Source of the DNA: Rhodococcus rhodnii
Lineage (GTDB): Bacteria > Actinomycetota > Actinomycetes > Mycobacteriales > Pseudonocardiaceae
Reading direction: 5' to 3'
DNA: 64,000 nucleotides
Assembly: GCA_000720375.1 (NCBI GenBank)
Contig: JOAA01000005.1
Coordinates: 248,001 to 312,000 of the forward strand
This document shows positions 48,922 through 57,379 of the stretch, in pieces; position 1 is the stretch's first letter, and every line of letters starts with the position of its first letter. The notes beneath the pieces are model-generated. The model was not told where the DNA came from and did not search any database. It saw nothing but the letters and a program-made list of their open reading frames with translations. Both the position numbers and the translations under genes were made by a program.

Positions 48922-49191
48922 TCACCTGCGGAGGCCGAGTCGCTGGATCAGCGACCGGTACCGCTGGATGTCCACCTTGGCCACGTAGTTGAGCAACCGG
49001 CGGCGCCGACCCACCAGCAGCAACAGGCCGCGGCGGGAGTGGTGGTCGTGCTTGTGCTGCTGAAGGTGCCGAGTCAGGTCACTGATGCGCTTGGTCAGCA
49101 GTGCGACCTGGGCCTCGGGTGATCCGGTGTCCGAGTCGTGCAAGCCGTACTCGCCGAGGATCGTCTTCTTCTGGTCGGTGGTCAGCGCCAC
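48922..49191 (-). CDS. rpsO: 30S ribosomal protein S15
   Basis: 89-aa small-subunit protein that binds 16S rRNA. Standard sequence: [24 protein letters not shown] and the conserved [21 protein letters not shown] at 49191 is the normal MALT start. The 276-base region upstream (49192-49467) before the histidine kinase contains its promoter and leader; I see no further gene there. Followed by the terminator at 48884 and then pnp, the usual rpsO-pnp order. Confidence 0.97.
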   Translation of the reverse strand: MALTTDQKKTILGEYGLHDSDTGSPEAQVALLTKRISDLTRHLQQHKHDHHSRRGLLLLVGRRRRLLNYVAKVDIQRYRSLIQRLGLRR

Positions 49192-49467
49192 GCGTGTTCT
49201 CCTTGTTCTTCTGTCTGTCCCGTGAGGACGCCTCGTTACAAGGCGTTAGTCGGTACCAGCCGCCACGGACCGCAGCAGGACCCAACTACGAAGGGTATCA
49301 GGACCGACGCGCACGCAGGCAACCGAGCGGCCACCACCACGCTCGGATCAGCCAGTTCACCAGGCAATGTCCATTCTACTGAATCGAGGGGGCCGGATGC
49401 TCGTGCATTTCGGGCGTGGGGGTTAACCGGGTCGTCCGGTGTGCACGGCTGCGGCACGCTAGGTGAC

Positions 49468-50673
49468 ATGTTCACCAGACGCGCAGGGGCCGAGCTGCTC
49501 TACACGCTCGCCGGTCTGCCCTTGTGCCTGGTCGGGCTGGTCCTGATGCTCGTGCCACTCGTGGTGGGCATCGGGTTGTCCATCACGTTCATCGGTCTGC
49601 CCATCGCCGCGGTCGGCGTGCTCATCGCGCGTGGGCTGGGCAATACGTATCGCAGTATGGCCGGGTCGATGCTCGGCCTTCGCGTGGGCAAACCCGAGCC
49701 CCCGGCGCCCACCAGGGGAATCATCCCCGCGGTGCTGCGCGACGCGGCGAGCTGGCGCGCGGTGCTCTACGTCGTGCTCAAGGCACCCCTCGGGCTGGTC
49801 ACGTTCGTGCTGAGCGCCCTGTTCTGGGTCTACGGGCTGTTCATGCTCACCCACATCACGTACTGGACCGCGCTGACGGACAAGCTCGGCATGCCGTTCA
49901 CCGACGTCAAGATCGACACATGGCCGAGGGCAGTCCTGTTGTCCCTGGTCGGGCTGGGTTTGTTGTACCTGGCACCGCGGGTGACGCACGGCCTGCTGTT
50001 GCTCGACCGGATGCTGATCCAGGGCCTGCTCGGGCGCACGACCCTGGCCCAGCGGGTGCGTGACCTGGAGGAAACCCGTGCGCACGCGGTCGACGACGCC
50101 GCCGCCCGGCTCCGGCAGATCGAGCGTGACCTGCACGACGGCACCCAGGCCAGGATGGTCGCGCTGGCGATGCACCTGGGCATGGCCAAGGAGGAGCTGG
50201 ACGGCGAGCCGGACCTGGAGATGACCCGCAAGCTGATCGATCTGGCGCACAGCAACGCCAAGGAAGCCCTGGTCGAGGTCCGTGACCTGGCCAGAGGCAT
50301 CCACCCGGCCGCATTGGACAAAGGACTCGACGCCGCACTGGCCACGTTGGCAGCACGCAGCCCGATCCCGGTCTCGCTGTCGGTGTCGTTGGAGTCCCGG
50401 CCACCGCAAGCGATCGAGATGATCGCGTACTTCTGCACGGCCGAGTTGCTCACGAACATCGCCAAGCACTCGCAGGCGACGAGGGCCTCGGTCACGGTGG
50501 TCGGCCCAGGCCCACGGATCGAGGTGACCGACAACGGAATCGGGGGTGCGTCGGTGAAACCAGGAGCGGGACTGGCCGGGCTGCGGGAGCGTGTGGCCAC
50601 TGTGGACGGAACGCTGGGCCTGGACAGCCCGCCGGGAGGCCCGACCAAGGTCGTGATCTCATTTCCGGCATGA
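49468..50673 (+). CDS. Sensor histidine kinase (HisKA_3 type)
   Basis: 401-aa two-component kinase. Four membrane helices in two pairs within residues 10-190 form a small sensor domain of the actinobacterial type ([21 protein letters not shown] ...). The dimerisation/phosphoacceptor helix [20 protein letters not shown] has the His at about residue 224; the HATPase part has [13 protein letters not shown] (N box), VTDNGIGGA and [12 protein letters not shown] at 49468; the longer frame upstream lacks conservation. Overlaps the response-regulator start by 4 bases. Confidence 0.92.
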   Translation: MFTRRAGAELLYTLAGLPLCLVGLVLMLVPLVVGIGLSITFIGLPIAAVGVLIARGLGNTYRSMAGSMLGLRVGKPEPPAPTRGIIPAVLRDAASWRAVLYVVLKAPLGLVTFVLSALFWVYGLFMLTHITYWTALTDKLGMPFTDVKIDTWPRAVLLSLVGLGLLYLAPRVTHGLLLLDRMLIQGLLGRTTLAQRVRDLEETRAHAVDDAAARLRQIERDLHDGTQARMVALAMHLGMAKEELDGEPDLEMTRKLIDLAHSNAKEALVEVRDLARGIHPAALDKGLDAALATLAARSPIPVSLSVSLESRPPQAIEMIAYFCTAELLTNIAKHSQATRASVTVVGPGPRIEVTDNGIGGASVKPGAGLAGLRERVATVDGTLGLDSPPGGPTKVVISFPA

Positions 50674-51314
50674 GGATCGTCATCGCCGAGGACAGCGCCG
50701 TACTCCGGGACGGTCTGTCGTTGCTGCTGACCACGCGCGGGCATTCAGTCGTGGCAACGGTCAGCTCGGGTGCGGAACTCGAGGCCGCGGTCGACTCCCA
50801 TGTGCCGGACATCGCGGTGGTGGACGTCCGGATGCCACCGACTTACACGGACGAGGGGATCCGTTCTGCTTTGGCGGTGCGGAAATCGCATCCTTCCGTA
50901 GGGTTGTTGGTTTTCTCGCAACACATCGAGACTCGGTATGCATCGGAACTGTTGGCCGGTGGGGCTCGTGGTGTCGGTTATCTGTTGAAGGACCGGGTCG
51001 CGGATGTCAGTGACTTCATGTCCGCCTGCGACCAGATCGCGGCGGGTGGAACCGTGCTCGATCCCGAGGTGGTGACTCAGGTTCTTGGCGCTTCCCGGCG
51101 TTCCCAGGACCTTTCGGCTCTCACGGCCCGGGAACGTGAAGTACTCGGGTTGATGGCCGAAGGCCGCACGAACACCGCGATCGCCAAGTCCTTGTACGTC
51201 AGCGAAGGTTCCGTGGAGAAGCACATCAGCAGCATCTTCGCCAAGCTCGGCCTGCCGCCTTCGGAAACCGACCACCGCCGCGTCCTCGCTGTCCTGCGCT
51301 ACCTGTCGGGCTAG
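50670..51314 (+). CDS. NarL/LuxR-type response regulator
   Basis: 214-aa DNA-binding regulator. Receiver domain residues 1-120 with [12 protein letters not shown] acidic pair, phospho-Asp in AVVDVRMPP (about 52) and conserved Lys in LLKDRV; C-terminal Lux[19 protein letters not shown]...[19 protein letters not shown]. Coupled to the kinase by ATGA. The target operon is not identifiable; envelope-stress regulons of the LiaSR/DesKR type are the closest comparison. Confidence 0.93.
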   Translation: MRIVIAEDSAVLRDGLSLLLTTRGHSVVATVSSGAELEAAVDSHVPDIAVVDVRMPPTYTDEGIRSALAVRKSHPSVGLLVFSQHIETRYASELLAGGARGVGYLLKDRVADVSDFMSACDQIAAGGTVLDPEVVTQVLGASRRSQDLSALTAREREVLGLMAEGRTNTAIAKSLYVSEGSVEKHISSIFAKLGLPPSETDHRRVLAVLRYLSG

Positions 51315-52410
51315 AGCGCCCATTGGTGGGCCGTGCCCTGGTGGACGGCGGCGTAGACGCGGTCGCGCAGCACATTGGCATCGTGGTCGGTGAGGGTTCG
51401 GCCCAGGTGCCGCAGGACCACTTTGAGCAGCACGTTCTTCTGGTCCGGACCGGCTCCGAGCCGCTCCAGCGCTTGCGGTGGGAGCCGCGCACAGGGCGTC
51501 TGCGCGAGGATCTCGACTTCCTCCACGCAGTCGGCGTCCGGCCCGAGAGCCGCACGGACCCGGTCGCCGAGATCTTCGGCCAGGTCGTCGTGGGCCACGA
51601 CGACAGAAATGTCCCTGCGGATGGCGGGCATGCCGGACACGGGCCGATAGACAGCCAGGTCGGTCAACTGGGCGGCCACCGCGGGCACGGCCGAGCGCAG
51701 GATGCGGATGTCCGGAATTCCCTTGAGCAGCATCAACATCCGGTCGAGTCCCATGCCGAGTGCGAGGCCGCTGCACGCGCCGCCGAGACCCGCTCGCGCC
51801 AGTACCTGCGGATGAGCCAGGCCGCATTCGGCCACCTCGATCCATTCCCCGTCGCGTTCGATGTCCACTTGGCGCCGGAGAGCGTGTACGGGTGCACTCG
51901 GTCCTCGTAGCGACGCTCTGCCCCAGGAAGGAGCGCTTCGACGAGGGCGGTGACCATCTCGTCCAAGTCGGACGTGGTCATGGGAGCCGAGCGGCGCGTG
52001 ACGCGCCACAGGTCGAGTTGGTGAGGAGTGCCGGTGTGCAGGCGGTCGATGGTGTCGCGACGATAGACCAGTCCGGGACAGACCAAGAGAACATCGTCGG
52101 CCGGATCAGCGGCGAGCGCGCGCAGCGCGGCCGGGATCAACGCAGTGGAGTGGCTGCGAAGCATCCACTTGTCGTCGACGTAACGGGTGTAGCGGCTGTC
52201 GCGAGTGATGTCGTCGGCGCCGTAGCCGAGGTTGTCGTAGTTGTCCTCAATGGTGACGATGCGATCGCCACGCCACCAGCGAACCTCGCATCCCCAACGA
52301 TCCGCCAATGCTTCGACAGCACGGGCAAGTACGAGTTGGAGGGCATGTGGACCGGCGGCGGGATCGGTCAGGTCCCGGATCGACAGGTCACGGTCAAGTT
52401 GTGCGGGCAC
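51311..52410 (-). pseudogene. Orphan PheS-like aminoacyl-tRNA synthetase with FDX-ACB domain, frameshifted
   Basis: Two overlapping frames together make one protein of about 366 residues. Frame 1 (52410 to about 51868) has a class II PheS-like core with motif 2 GLVYRRDTIDRLHTGTPHQLD and ends ...HPYTLSGAK; the continuation VDIERDGEWIEVAECGLAHP, motif 3 GGACSGLALGMGLDRMLMLLKGIPDIR and a C-terminal FDX-ACB (anticodon-binding) domain are in the next frame down to 51311. The break is at about 51866-51868: GCC AAG TGG ACA where GCC AAG GTG GAC would be expected, so one G is missing. Single-chain PheS plus FDX-ACB resembles mitochondrial PheRS and the PheS-related proteins of unknown function. Genuine mutation, sequencing error and -1 frameshifting are all possible. 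The stop overlaps the response regulator stop convergently by 4 bases. Confidence 0.75.
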
Positions 52411-52645
52411 AGCAGACTCCTGGGCATGAGCGGTGACGGGTGTGAAACCCCAAGCCCCTGGGTCTGAACGCGCTACGCCAGTCGGTCAGCTCTCGAAACG
52501 ACCCCGGCGGCACCCTTCGGGGCCTGGGGGCCGGTAAATCGGCGAGCGATCGCTACGACGGCCACGTCAGGACGGTAACAGTCCTGGCCGCCTGGCCTCA
52601 CGTCATTAATCAGCGGCGCCCGGGCACCGCCACGACAATGGGTGG
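52411..52645. promoter_or_regulatory. Structured 235-base divergent region before PheS-like and TspO-like genes
   Basis: No gene. On the minus strand (leader of the PheS-like gene) there is a 7-bp hairpin at 52500-52524 whose loop carries AAGGGTGCCGC, and on either strand a hairpin CAGGAC/GTCCTG at 52568-52586 and the palindrome AGCGATCGCT at 52545-52554. The AGGGTG...CCGC string vaguely resembles the T-box core but the UGGN bulge is absent. Confidence 0.35.
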
Positions 52646-53386
52646 ATGACGGACACGTGGCGGTCGGTTGCGCTCGTTTGTGCTGCTGTGCTTCAGGTTG
52701 TGGCCGGTTTCGTCGGTGGCGCGGGCCTGTGGGGAGAGTCCGTCGGCACGGTCGCGAACTCGTATCCCACGCTCCTTCTGCCCGCTGGCACAGCCTTCAC
52801 CATCTGGTCATTGATCTACGCGGGCTTCGGCGCCCTGGCGGTTCGACAGACGATCCAACGCAGGCGTGACGTGCACAGGCGAACCGGCTGGTGGCTGGTC
52901 GCCGCCGGTGCACTGAACGCGACTTGGATCCTGCTGTTCACCAACCGCCTGTTCCTGCCGGCCCAACTCGTCATCGTCGCGCTGCTGATCTTTCTCCTGG
53001 CAGCGGCTCTGCGGCTGCAACCCGCAAACGGTTGGCCAGACCGGCTTCTGCTGCACATCCCAGTGATGGTGTACCTGGGCTGGGTTGCCGTCGCGACCGT
53101 CGCCGGAGCGGCCACGACGGCCGCCGCGTTCGGCGCAGCGCCAGGAATCACCGCCGCGATCGTCGCGATCGCGTTGACCGGGGTGGTCGCGGCTCTGGCC
53201 GTGTTGCGGCTGCCGGCGGTGATCGGTTTCGCCGCCGCGGTCTGCTGGGCGTTGGCGTGGATCGCCGCGAACACGCCGACGACATGGGTCCAACTGACCG
53301 CCTTGGTCGCCATCGCAGCGGTCGTCCTCGCTGCTGTGCTCCGCATTGAACGGCGGCCGAATCGGTCCACCATCGCGTGGGGTTGA
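52646..53386 (+). CDS. TspO/MBR-like (tryptophan-rich sensory) membrane protein
   Basis: 246-aa membrane protein with seven to eight helices. The opening ANSYPTLLLPAGTAFTIWSLIYAGFGALAV is characteristic of the extended TspO/MBR-related family, followed by LNATWILLFTNRLFLPAQLVIVALLI and alternating hydrophobic spans up to residue 235. Canonical TspO binds porphyrins, but this longer type is uncharacterised. ATG at 52646. It is divergent from the frameshifted PheS-like gene and is followed 33 nt later by the ArsR gene. Confidence 0.75.
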   Translation: MTDTWRSVALVCAAVLQVVAGFVGGAGLWGESVGTVANSYPTLLLPAGTAFTIWSLIYAGFGALAVRQTIQRRRDVHRRTGWWLVAAGALNATWILLFTNRLFLPAQLVIVALLIFLLAAALRLQPANGWPDRLLLHIPVMVYLGWVAVATVAGAATTAAAFGAAPGITAAIVAIALTGVVAALAVLRLPAVIGFAAAVCWALAWIAANTPTTWVQLTALVAIAAVVLAAVLRIERRPNRSTIAWG

Positions 53387-53390
53387 CCGA

Positions 53391-53412
53391 CTATATGCCT
53401 CTAGGGCTATAT
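53391..53412. promoter_or_regulatory. Likely ArsR operator/promoter
   Basis: A 22-bp AT-rich imperfect palindrome, CTATATGCC-TCTA-GGGCTATAT, lies 7 nt before the ArsR ATG. Position and shape suit autoregulation and a short-leader mRNA. Confidence 0.5.
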
Positions 53413-53419
53413 TGCTCGC

Positions 53420-53728
53420 ATGGCATCTATCTTTGAGGTGCTGGCCGAACCGAACCGCAGGGAGATCCTCGACCTGCTGCGAACGGGCGAACGGCCCGTC
53501 AACGACCTGGTCGACCAGTTGCGGCTGACGCAGCCGACGGTGTCGAAGCACCTGAAGGTGCTGCGTGGCGCCGGGCTGGTCGAGGTTCGGCAGGACGCGC
53601 AACGCCGGTGGTATCGGCTGCGGCTGGAGCCACTGGCCGAACTGGACACATGGCTCGAGCCGTACCGGCGGATGTGGACGTCCAGTTTGGACGCATTGGA
53701 ACGGCACCTTGACACCATGGAGGACTGA
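53420..53728 (+). CDS. ArsR-family winged-helix repressor
   Basis: 102-aa regulator with the ArsR winged helix: LAEPNRREILDLLRTGERPVNDL, recognition helix LTQPTVSKHLKVLRGAGLV and wing VRQDAQRRWYRL. No metal-binding ELCVCDL cysteines, so it is the SRPBCC-linked, non-metal type. ATG at 53420. Followed 1 nt later by the SRPBCC gene; the pair is common in actinomycetes. Confidence 0.9.
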   Translation: MASIFEVLAEPNRREILDLLRTGERPVNDLVDQLRLTQPTVSKHLKVLRGAGLVEVRQDAQRRWYRLRLEPLAELDTWLEPYRRMWTSSLDALERHLDTMED

Positions 53729-53729
53729 C

Positions 53730-54662
53730 GTGAGCGAACGTGCGACGCTCAGCACGATCGACGGCAAGCCGACCCTGCGGTTCGAACGCCGCCTGCGGCA
53801 CGCACCCGAGAAGGTCTGGCGGGCCGTCACCGATCCGGCCGAACTGATCCACTGGTTCCCCGCGGCCGTCGAAGCCGAACTGCGCCCCGGCGCGCCGATG
53901 CGGTTCACGTTCCCCGAAGAGGCCGTGGTGGACGGAGCCTGGGACGGCGAGGTCCTGGAAGTGGACCCGCCCAAGGTCTTCATGTTCCGGTGGAACCAGG
54001 ACGTGTTGCGGTTCGAGCTGATCCCGGACGGCGACGGCTGCCGGTTGGTGTTCACGCAGACCGTCGGCGGCGGCTGGATCGGCAAGCTCGGCTCGGCGCG
54101 GTCGGCTGCGGGATGGGACCAGTGCCTTGACGCGATGCAGGCCCGTCTCGACGGCGAAACCCTGCCCGAGAGCGACGATTGGCTCAGCCTTGCCGAGCGC
54201 TACATCGACGAGTTCGGCCTCGGCGAGGGCACGGTCACCAAGACCGACGACGGGTTCACCTTGCATTTCGCCCGTGACCTGGTGTGGAAGCCACCGGCGG
54301 AGGCGTGGGCGTTCCTGACCGAAGAGGCGCCGGTGCGAGACGAGCCGCCGCTGCCCGCGACCAACGACCACGCTCCGCCCGGCCGCGTGATCACGGCCGA
54401 GGCACCGCACGTACTGGAATACGAGTGGCTGGCTGATGGATCACCGGCAGGCTCAGTCCGCTGGGCCATCGAATCGGACCCGGCACTCGGCGTCCGCGTC
54501 GAACTGACCCAGACCATCCCCGCGTCGTTGGCCGACACCGTCGCGGAGTCGCTCGCGATGTGGCACGTGCACCTCGAGTGCTTCTTCGCCGGACTGCACG
54601 GCGTGAACCGGTGCCCATGGCCGACTGAGCGTGTCACGCAGTTGACAAAGCACTACTCGTGA
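53730..54662 (+). CDS. SRPBCC (AHSA1-like) protein
   Basis: 310-aa protein with two START/AHSA1-like modules: residues 10-150 (FERRLRHAPEKVWRAVTDPAELIHWFP, then GWDQCLDAMQARLDG) and a second copy from about 165 (TLHFARDLVWKPPAEAWAFL to AMWHVHLECFFAGLHG). Such proteins bind hydrophobic ligands or act as HSP90 co-chaperone relatives; paired with ArsR they are of unknown function. GTG at 53730 follows the ArsR stop by 1 nt. The hairpin at 54656 begins in its last codons. Confidence 0.85.
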   Translation: MSERATLSTIDGKPTLRFERRLRHAPEKVWRAVTDPAELIHWFPAAVEAELRPGAPMRFTFPEEAVVDGAWDGEVLEVDPPKVFMFRWNQDVLRFELIPDGDGCRLVFTQTVGGGWIGKLGSARSAAGWDQCLDAMQARLDGETLPESDDWLSLAERYIDEFGLGEGTVTKTDDGFTLHFARDLVWKPPAEAWAFLTEEAPVRDEPPLPATNDHAPPGRVITAEAPHVLEYEWLADGSPAGSVRWAIESDPALGVRVELTQTIPASLADTVAESLAMWHVHLECFFAGLHGVNRCPWPTERVTQLTKHYS

Positions 54663-54687
54663 GTGGGTCGGACAACCCACTCACGAG
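54656..54687. terminator. Hairpin after SRPBCC gene, CGTGAGTG family
   Basis: Perfect 13-bp stem CTCGTGAGTGGGT/ACCCACTCACGAG with a 6-nt loop, overlapping the SRPBCC stop codon and 37 nt before the stop of the convergent DUF4383 gene. Confidence 0.85.
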
Positions 54688-54697
54688 CGGTGGCTTG

Positions 54698-54730
54698 TTC
54701 TTCAGTGCTTCTTCAGTGCTTCTTCAGTGC
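54698..54730. repeat. Three perfect 11-bp tandem repeats at the DUF4383 gene end
   Basis: TTCTTCAGTGC occurs three times head to tail (54698, 54709, 54720). The DUF4383 stop codon lies in the third copy. An 11-bp unit changes frame with each copy, so slippage would alter only downstream sequence. Confidence 0.85.
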
Positions 54731-55335
54731 GCGGTCGACCGGTTGCGCAGGCGGCTCAACCTGTGCAGCCCACGCGGTTTCGGCTCGTCCGTCGTCCGCT
54801 GGTCGTCCGCAGTGCGCTCGTCGGTCGACGCGACGGTCTGGGGTTGTTGCGCCGGGACAGGATCCGTGGAGGGTTCCTGGACCGGCCGCGGCTCGGTCTC
54901 CACGACCCTGCGCCGCAGCGGCACGATCGCGATCACCAGGCCGAGCACCGCGATGCCGAGGTGCAGCCAGTTGTCCGCGACGTTCAGGTTGAGCGGGTTG
55001 CCCAGCTCCGACACCGGGTTGGTGGACGTGAGCCCGACCAGCATCAGGCCCCAGATCAGCACCAGCCCGTATCCGGCGAACAGCACCCAGCCGTACAGCC
55101 GCGCGGTGACCGAGGTCAACGCCAGCAGCACACCCACGAGGCCGAACAACAGGTGCACGATGTTGTGCAGCGGGTTGATCGCGAAGACGCCCCACAGCAT
55201 CGCGTGGCCCTGCCCGGCGAAGTCGTTCACGCCGGTGTGCGCGAATCCGATGATGCCCAGCGCGAGGAACGCCAGGCCGACGAGTCCGGCCAGCACCTGG
55301 GTGGGCTGTACGCGTGCCCGTACTGACTCAGCCAT
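54724..55335 (-). CDS. DUF4383 membrane protein
   Basis: 203-aa protein with four membrane helices in residues 10-140 (VLAGLVGLAFLALGIIGFAHTG, NPLHNIVHLLFGLVGVLLAL, YGWVLFAGYGLVLIWGLML, NWLHLGIAVLGLVIAIVPL) and a hydrophilic tail rich in Pro, Thr and charged residues. The NPLHNIVHLLFG motif identifies DUF4383, function unknown. ATG at 55335 has AGGGAG 6 nt upstream; a TTG two codons earlier is possible. Confidence 0.88.
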   Translation of the reverse strand: MAESVRARVQPTQVLAGLVGLAFLALGIIGFAHTGVNDFAGQGHAMLWGVFAINPLHNIVHLLFGLVGVLLALTSVTARLYGWVLFAGYGLVLIWGLMLVGLTSTNPVSELGNPLNLNVADNWLHLGIAVLGLVIAIVPLRRRVVETEPRPVQEPSTDPVPAQQPQTVASTDERTADDQRTTDEPKPRGLHRLSRLRNRSTAH

Positions 55336-55383
55336 GACCAACTCCCTGGGGATGTGAATGTCCCCGAAAGGGTTCCCGGCAGG

Positions 55384-55839
55384 TCAGGCGGCAAACCTCA
55401 GGCGATCGAGCACGGTGTACTCGTAGCGCTGCTCGGCGCCGAGCAACACCACCTCGTCAATGGTCCACTGAGGACTGGAGTACGCCAGCTCCAGCGGCTC
55501 GCCGTGCCCGATGGTCAGGTGCGGGTGCCAGTCGTGCCGGTCGTTCCACCGCAGCGCCTGGCCCAGCGCGGTGAACGAGGAGTCCACTGCGGACACGCCC
55601 ATCCACAGGGTGTGCCCGAAGTTGCCCGCGTCGGTCAACGAGATCGTCGGCGCCACAAGGCCTTTGGCTTGATCACGAACCCACGGCACACGCGTCTCGG
55701 GGTCGTCGTCGCCGTAGTAGCCGAGGGTGATGTGCCAGCTGCTACGCGGCACCCAGTCGACGTTGTCGATTCCGTCAAGAGCGTTGGCCAGATGATCGAG
55801 AACCGCGGGCGGCGGGATGGCCGCGGTGAACAGCCTCAC
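55384..55839 (-). CDS. 2'-5' RNA ligase / cyclic phosphodiesterase family protein
   Basis: 151-aa 2H phosphoesterase with the two HxT-type motifs SSWHITLGYYG (about residue 36) and DWHPHLTIGHGE (about 112). ThpR-like enzymes open 2',3'-cyclic phosphates or join tRNA halves. GTG start overlaps the stop of the upstream HTH gene (GTGA), so expression is coupled. Confidence 0.85.
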   Translation of the reverse strand: MRLFTAAIPPPAVLDHLANALDGIDNVDWVPRSSWHITLGYYGDDDPETRVPWVRDQAKGLVAPTISLTDAGNFGHTLWMGVSAVDSSFTALGQALRWNDRHDWHPHLTIGHGEPLELAYSSPQWTIDEVVLLGAEQRYEYTVLDRLRFAA

Positions 55840-56315
55840 GCGAGGGCACCCGCCCGCCGCAGCACTTCGGCCAACGCCGGGAAACGCCCGTCCAGCATGC
55901 GCGCCGCCTCGGTCAGCTCGTCCACGGTCGCGGTCCGGCGCAGCAGCGCGAGCGCGGCGCGGTCGGCGCGCCCCGGGTCGACCGGCAGCATGTCCCGGCT
56001 GACGGTCGGCTTGGAGTCCCTGACGTCCTCAAGGGCCTTCTGCAGCGCTTCCTTGCGACCGGAGGCGACCTCCGGGGTGAGCACCTTGCGCTCCAGCATG
56101 ATCAGCCTGGCCAGCACGGACGGGTTGCCGATCTTGGCCCGCCTGCCGCTCATCACCTGGCTGAGCATGGGCGCGCTGATCCCCAGCACGTCGGCGAGGT
56201 TCGCCTGGGAGACGTCGAACGCCACCACGAGCCGCCGGACACGGTCGCCAAGCGGCTCGCCGTACCACTGTTTCTGCAGCTCCAGGTTCCGCTGGACGAT
56301 CTTCTGGTCCTCCAC
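55836..56315 (-). CDS. Helix-turn-helix DNA-binding protein
   Basis: 159-aa protein with an XRE-like HTH at about residues 25-60 (FDVSQANLADVLGISAPMLSQVMSGRRAKIGNP) and a helical C-terminal region ending in two Leu/Ala-rich helices (TVDELTEAARMLDGRFPALAEVLRRAG). GTG at 56315 has GAGGGG 5 nt upstream; the frame continues further up without conservation. Overlaps the 2'-5' ligase gene, so they form a two-gene unit. Target unknown. Confidence 0.82.
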   Translation of the reverse strand: MEDQKIVQRNLELQKQWYGEPLGDRVRRLVVAFDVSQANLADVLGISAPMLSQVMSGRRAKIGNPSVLARLIMLERKVLTPEVASGRKEALQKALEDVRDSKPTVSRDMLPVDPGRADRAALALLRRTATVDELTEAARMLDGRFPALAEVLRRAGALA

Positions 56316-56396
56316 CTTTGCCCCTCGTCGCAGGTTGGTTCTCCTGCATCTTGCCAGGCCAGGGCCCCTGGCGAGGCGATTTGCCACATCCGGTGG

Positions 56397-57350
56397 CTAC
56401 TCCGCGCGGCCGAGAACCTCCCGTGCCCTGGCCACGTCCAAATGCATTTGGTCGATCAACGCCTCGACGGTGTCGTACCGCTCCATCGGCCGCAACCGCT
56501 CGATGAAGTCGAGTCCGACGCGCTGGCCATAGAAGTCCTCGTCGACATCGAGGACGAACGCCTCGACGCGGCGCTCACGGCCGGAGAAGGTCGGGTTGGT
56601 GCCGACCGACACCGCTGCCTTCATCGGCTCCCGGTTGGGGCTGCCGAGCAGGGTGAACCGGCACGCGTAGACGCCGTCCGCGGGAACGGCCGTGTACCTG
56701 GGCGTCGACAGGTTGGCCGTGGGGAACCCCAGTTCGTGACCACGTCGGTCGCCTCGCACCACGATGCCCTCCAGGCGGTGCGGCCGGCCGAGCGCGGCCT
56801 CGGCGGCGACCACGTCACCGGCGTCCACACAGGCCCGGATGTACGTGGAGGAGAACGTGATCTCCCCGTTCGTGGCCGAGGTGAGTAACTTCGCGCCCTC
56901 GGTGGTGAAGCCGAACCGGTGACCGAGGTTGGTCAGCAGCTCGATGTCGCCCTGTGCCTTGTGGCCGAACCGGAAGTTCTCGCCGACCACGACGGCCGCC
57001 GCGTGCAGCCGGTCCACCAGCACCTCGTGCACGAACTCGTCACCAGGCATCTTGGACAGCTCGACGGTGAACGGCAGCACGCAGAACACGTCCACACCCA
57101 ACTGCTCCACCAGTTCGGCCTTGCGCCGCAGCGTGGTCAGCTGAGCGGGGTGGCTGCCTGGCCGGACGACCTCGGACGGATGAGGGTCGAACGTGACCAC
57201 CACACTGGGCACACTTCGTTGGCCGGCCAGTTCCACGGCTCGCTGGATCAGGGCCTGGTGTCCTCGGTGCACACCATCGAACACGCCGATGGTGGCAACG
57301 CATCGCCCCCAACCGCCCGGAACATGTTCCAACCCGCGCCATCGCTGCAC
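56397..57350 (-). CDS. ribF: Bifunctional riboflavin kinase / FAD synthetase
   Basis: 317-aa enzyme making FMN and FAD from riboflavin. N-terminal FAD synthetase module with nucleotide motif GVFDGVHRGHQALI (about residue 22) and FTVELSKMPGDEFVHEVL, SSTYIRACVDAGDV; C-terminal riboflavin kinase with GVVRGDRRGHELGFPTANL and the conserved AFVLDVDEDFYGQ. Slightly separated (29 nt) from truB upstream on the same strand. Confidence 0.96.
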   Translation of the reverse strand: MQRWRGLEHVPGGWGRCVATIGVFDGVHRGHQALIQRAVELAGQRSVPSVVVTFDPHPSEVVRPGSHPAQLTTLRRKAELVEQLGVDVFCVLPFTVELSKMPGDEFVHEVLVDRLHAAAVVVGENFRFGHKAQGDIELLTNLGHRFGFTTEGAKLLTSATNGEITFSSTYIRACVDAGDVVAAEAALGRPHRLEGIVVRGDRRGHELGFPTANLSTPRYTAVPADGVYACRFTLLGSPNREPMKAAVSVGTNPTFSGRERRVEAFVLDVDEDFYGQRVGLDFIERLRPMERYDTVEALIDQMHLDVARAREVLGRAE

Positions 57351-57379
57351 GATCGTGAGCGTACGTGGTCCAGGGGCGT

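Noticed and set aside
52500..52524. Annotating a T-box riboswitch
   Set aside because: The UGGN anti-acceptor bulge and a specifier stem are not found; only a partial string match.
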